Of a DNA stretch of 64,000 nt, positions 61,041-64,000 are shown in pieces (position 1 is the first letter of the stretch; each line of letters begins with the position of its first letter). A program made the position numbers and the translations under genes. Source of the stretch: Sapria himalayana (taxonomy: Eukaryota > Streptophyta > Magnoliopsida > Malpighiales > Rafflesiaceae); contig JAREIK010000343.1 of NCBI GenBank assembly GCA_029783825.1, positions 2,208,501-2,272,500 on the forward strand, written 5' to 3'. The notes under the pieces are model-generated. The model saw only the letters and a program-made list of their open reading frames with translations. It was not told the origin of the DNA and searched no databases.

Positions 61041-62710
61041 TAGATGTGTCAAATGGGTTGTGTCTAGCACAGCATGAAAAGTTTTATCCCTGACAAGACA
61101 AGACTAGTTTGGCCCATAAAATTCCAGGCCATGCCAAGTCATGCTGTTCATGCTGCTTCCTACCTGCATAATCAGATTGTCTTGTTTTGGCCTTTTGGGT
61201 TGAAATTTTAATAAAAATAAAATATAAACTTTTTAAAAATTTAAATTAGTTATTAAATTATTTTTGTAAATATTACAATTAAAAAAAGCAAATTAAATAT
61301 AAAATTAAAAAAAAGTTGACATTCACATTCTGTATTTGAATCACACGATCTTTGACGTGTTCAACTCATAAAATAATAAAAAATCTATGTTATTTCATAA
61401 ATAAAAGAAGAATATGATATATACATTGAATGATATATATTTATAAAATTAAAATATGATGAAGTAAATCATAACTTCATAAGATAATATGTACAATATG
61501 ACAATAGTACATAAATTATAATGAAATAAGCAAATGGAAAAAATAAATCATAGTGCATAAATTATTACATCGAAGTCATATAAAAAAAAATAAAAATCAT
61601 ATAAATCATGAATCAGTTTCCATGGTATGGTAGTGTGGGTGGGGGTGTAACAGATCCGAGTCGAGCCGAGTATTAGGCAGGCTCGGCTCGGCTTTAAAGG
61701 AGTAGGCTCGAGCATGTTCACGAGCCTGTTTACGAGCTGACGAGCCGAGTTTGAGGGTGCTAGGGCTCTGCTCGTTTAACTTACGAGCCTGTTCACGAGC
61801 TTGGTTCACGAGCTTGGTTCACGAGCTTGTTCACGAGCCTGATTAACGAGCTTGCTCACAAGCTTATTCATGAGCCTATTCACAAGCCTGTTCATGAGTC
61901 TGTTCACGAGCCTATTTATGAGCTGACAAGCTGAGTTTAAGGGTGCTTAGGCTCGGTTCGTTTAACTTACGAGCCTCAAAATGATGTTCGGGAATTAAAG
62001 AAAATGTTCATCTAAAATAGCCAACATACAACTAAATTAAAAAGATAAGATAATACAAGTTCAATTAACTTGATTGAAGTTCAAGAGTTAAAATATTCAT
62101 CATGTTCATTTGTAGGAAAAATTTATTGTGCATCAAGCATTCTCCATGTTTACGAGTCTGTTAACGAGCTTGTTCACAAGCATGGTTAACGAGCTTGCTC
62201 ACGAGCCTGTTTACGAGCTGACGAGCCGAGTTTGAGGGTACTCGGGCTCGGCTCATTTAACTTTCGGGCCTCAAAATGATATTCGGGCTCGGCTCGTTTA
62301 ACTTACTAAACGAGTTCGAGCGAGCTTCTAACGAGCCGAACGCCGAGCAGCTCACGAGCAGCTCGGCTCGGTTACAGCCCTATGTGGGCGTAAGTGTAGT
62401 TTATCATCATCATATATGTGTTTGAAGATATTACTAGTGGTGACATTACTATCTTCGATCTTCATATCTCATGAATCATCAACTGTCATCATCTCTTATA
62501 CCTTATCTAGAATGGTTAATCTCAAATTTCATAGTACTTCATACATGAAAATATCTCTATGATATATGGTCACAGTCTCGATCTCTTATTTGAAATAATA
62601 TAGACTATCAGAGTCACAGAAAAAATAGACTCTGATATTACACTAGACTTCATAGAGGTTAATAGATCATATGTCATCTTAGATAGAATATAAAAGTGTC
62701 AATCATATAG
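61041..62710 (-). mobile_element. Decayed minus-strand hAT element, 3' half
   Basis: It begins TAGATGTGTCAAATGGGTTG, the 3' terminus read on the plus strand. Then come an AT-rich 3' UTR and, at about 61600-61640 and 62383-62700, the C-terminal transposase region in reverse. For example 'agactctgatattacactagac' (about 62619) matches 'agactccgatgctacgctcgac' at 29989, and 'tcatcttagatagaatat' matches 'ccatcctagatagcacgg'. It is interrupted by a 741-bp element (61642-62382) and from about 62711 by another insertion. Confidence 0.65.
61634..62390. mobile_element. 741-bp non-autonomous element with CACGAGC tandem motifs
   Basis: The element spans 61642-62382. Its termini GGGGTGTAACAGATCCGAG and (reverse) TAGGGCTGTAACCGAGCCGAG are inverted repeats. 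Flanks TGTGGGTG (61634-61641) and TGTGGGCG (62383-62390) agree at 7 of 8, pointing to a hAT-like 8-bp duplication. The interior carries dozens of TTCACGAGCCTG/TTCACGAGCTTG and GCTCGGCTCG units (61670-61980 and 62140-62370) around an AT-rich middle. No useful frame. Confidence 0.8.
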
Positions 62711-63346
62711 GCATGCAATGGGGTAGGGCAGGGCCTGGGTGACCCTCCCATGCCCTACACCATCGAAAATTCTTTGACCCATGCCCCAACCCATGCCCTA
62801 TTTTTGGAGGGGTAGGGCAAAGTAGAGTTTTTATGTCATGAGGCGGGGCATTGCCGGGTAATGCCCAATTGGGCCACCGTGCCATTACGAACACGACATG
62901 ACTCAATTTTGGCCAGCCCTACATGGCATGTTAGCCCGAGCCTAGCCGATTCTTGCCGAGTCATGCCGAGTCAGGTAGGTTCGGGCATAGTTTTCTAGCT
63001 TAGCCCTACCCTAGCATAGCTAGGTCCTACATCCTAGGAGGCTAAGACTTCGAGTTAAAATCTGAGATCAACTCGCATAGTCGCACTCGGCTCATCGTCT
63101 CAATCTCAGAATTGTGGATTAATATTTTAATTTTTTTTTTTTACAAATTTCATATTTTAAGTTAATATTTATGAGTTGTGAGTGCGATATTATATTATAT
63201 TATTTATTAAGTTCACATAAATCACAAAAAATATTAACAAAACACATCAATTATTCATTCATCATTCAATCCAAAAATAAATAAAATAACACAAAGTCAT
63301 AACTCAAATCAAAACAACATAAAATAAACATCATAAATCTCAATCC

Positions 63347-63432
<86 letters not shown>

Positions 63433-63722
63433 CAGCAAGCTCAACCGCATCAATGACTCAATCTCAATGTCAACCCGTATGAGTATGAAACCGATCATCA
63501 TTGCGTAAATGTCTGATGATATTACTAGCAATGTATTCAACCTCCTAAAAGTTACCAATAACTCATTCGCTCTTGTTCCAATATGATCTCGATCATGAAT
63601 GTCCAACCACAAATATTCTCAATACTTCATGCATGCTAGTACCTATATGATATCTAGCCATAGTCTCGATCTCATATCCTTAATCACATTGATTACACCA
63701 GAAAAAAACTCTAATGTTATGC
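62711..63722 (-). mobile_element. Second minus-strand hAT element, 3' end only
   Basis: A GC-rich subterminal block (62711-63010, 'ggggtagggcaggg' and 'catgccctac' words) is followed by an AT-rich 3' UTR. At 63560-63720, reversed transposase C-terminal sequence aligns with 29880-29990 ('tagtctcgatctcatatcc', 'aatcacattgattacaccagaaaa'). The bases differ from the 62.4-62.7 kb copy, so it is a separate, related element. It is cut at 63722 by a third hAT terminus. Confidence 0.55.
63347..63431. repeat. (TAA)n microsatellite
   Basis: About 28 uninterrupted trinucleotide units lie in the 3' UTR-like part of the hAT element. The poly-Tyr frame opposite is an artefact. Confidence 0.95.
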
Positions 63723-64000
63723 TAGAGGTGTCAAGTGAGTTGAGCAGCCCAGGACCAGCACAAGGCGCTGCCCGATTGAGCCTTGCCTGGCCCGACATGA
63801 CACGATCCAAACTGTGCTTGGACCAATGCCGGGTTGGCTCGAGGCACGATTCATTTTATGCTATGTTGAGCTCTCACGGGCATCATGTCAGGCCAGGCAT
63901 GACCCGGCTGTTTGACCTGAAGGCACGATTCATCGGCACGACCTGAACTGTGCCCCGGATCTCTAGTAGGGTTCGAGCGTGGCTCGAACTAGACCACCCA
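63723..64000. mobile_element. hAT terminus running off the window
   Basis: It begins TAGAGGTGTCAAGTGAGTTG and continues in GC-rich subterminal sequence ('gcccgacatgacacgatcc', 'gcacgattca'). The other end is outside the window, so neither size nor coding content can be judged. Confidence 0.65.

Noticed and set aside
63346..63612. Frame ending in a poly-Tyr run
   Set aside because: Translation of the (TAA)n microsatellite.

Overview
The window is AT-rich plant nuclear DNA, probably from an angiosperm. The support is: spliced cytosolic ribosomal protein genes with telo-box leaders, hAT transposons with 8-bp target duplications, Ty1/copia and Athila-type Ty3/gypsy remains, and a PIF/Harbinger remnant with its Myb/SANT partner. 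The GC-rich ends of the hAT family, full of CCGTGC/CGGCAC motifs, stand out from the AT-rich background; I have seen such ends in monocot genomes, but the sequence does not fix the species. By far most of the window is transposon-derived.

Host genes are few. On the minus strand, 7075-7916 is a three-exon 40S ribosomal protein S20 (uS10) gene with an unbroken frame and a CAG-rich 25-bp minisatellite in intron 2; a telo-box leader exon at about 11365-11500 may be its 5' end. Also on the minus strand, 33122-34071 is a 40S ribosomal protein S8 (eS8) gene with intact splice sites but two frameshifts and a stop. Pieces of ribosomal-protein-type leaders recur at 21.8-22.6 kb and 53.9-55.1 kb. The last piece is joined to an inverted copy of the leader and forms a near-perfect hairpin.

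Layout: 0-6.5 kb holds two minus-strand copia remnants. 7-12.4 kb holds S20, its upstream region and a 687-bp hAT-type MITE. 12.4-17 kb holds a truncated hAT 5' end joined to a decayed copia element. 18.4-27.3 kb holds three hAT elements, a leader fragment and a MITE. 28.95-32.6 kb holds the best-preserved hAT element, with a 680-codon transposase frame. 33-36 kb holds the S8 pseudogene, cut from its leader by a copia LTR. 37.8-46.9 kb holds a long-TIR MITE, hAT fragments, a gypsy remnant and unrecognised lysine/glutamate-rich decayed sequence. 48-50.6 kb holds a minus-strand copia with a ~60-bp tandem array in its gag region. 52-53.9 kb holds a PIF/Harbinger remnant. 56.4-64 kb is a nest: hAT inside copia integrase, a second hAT beside it, and further elements inserted in that hAT.

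No tRNA, rRNA or CRISPR array was recognised. The most unusual structure is the hairpin made of a ribosomal-protein leader. The rest is mainly well-resolved transposon archaeology.
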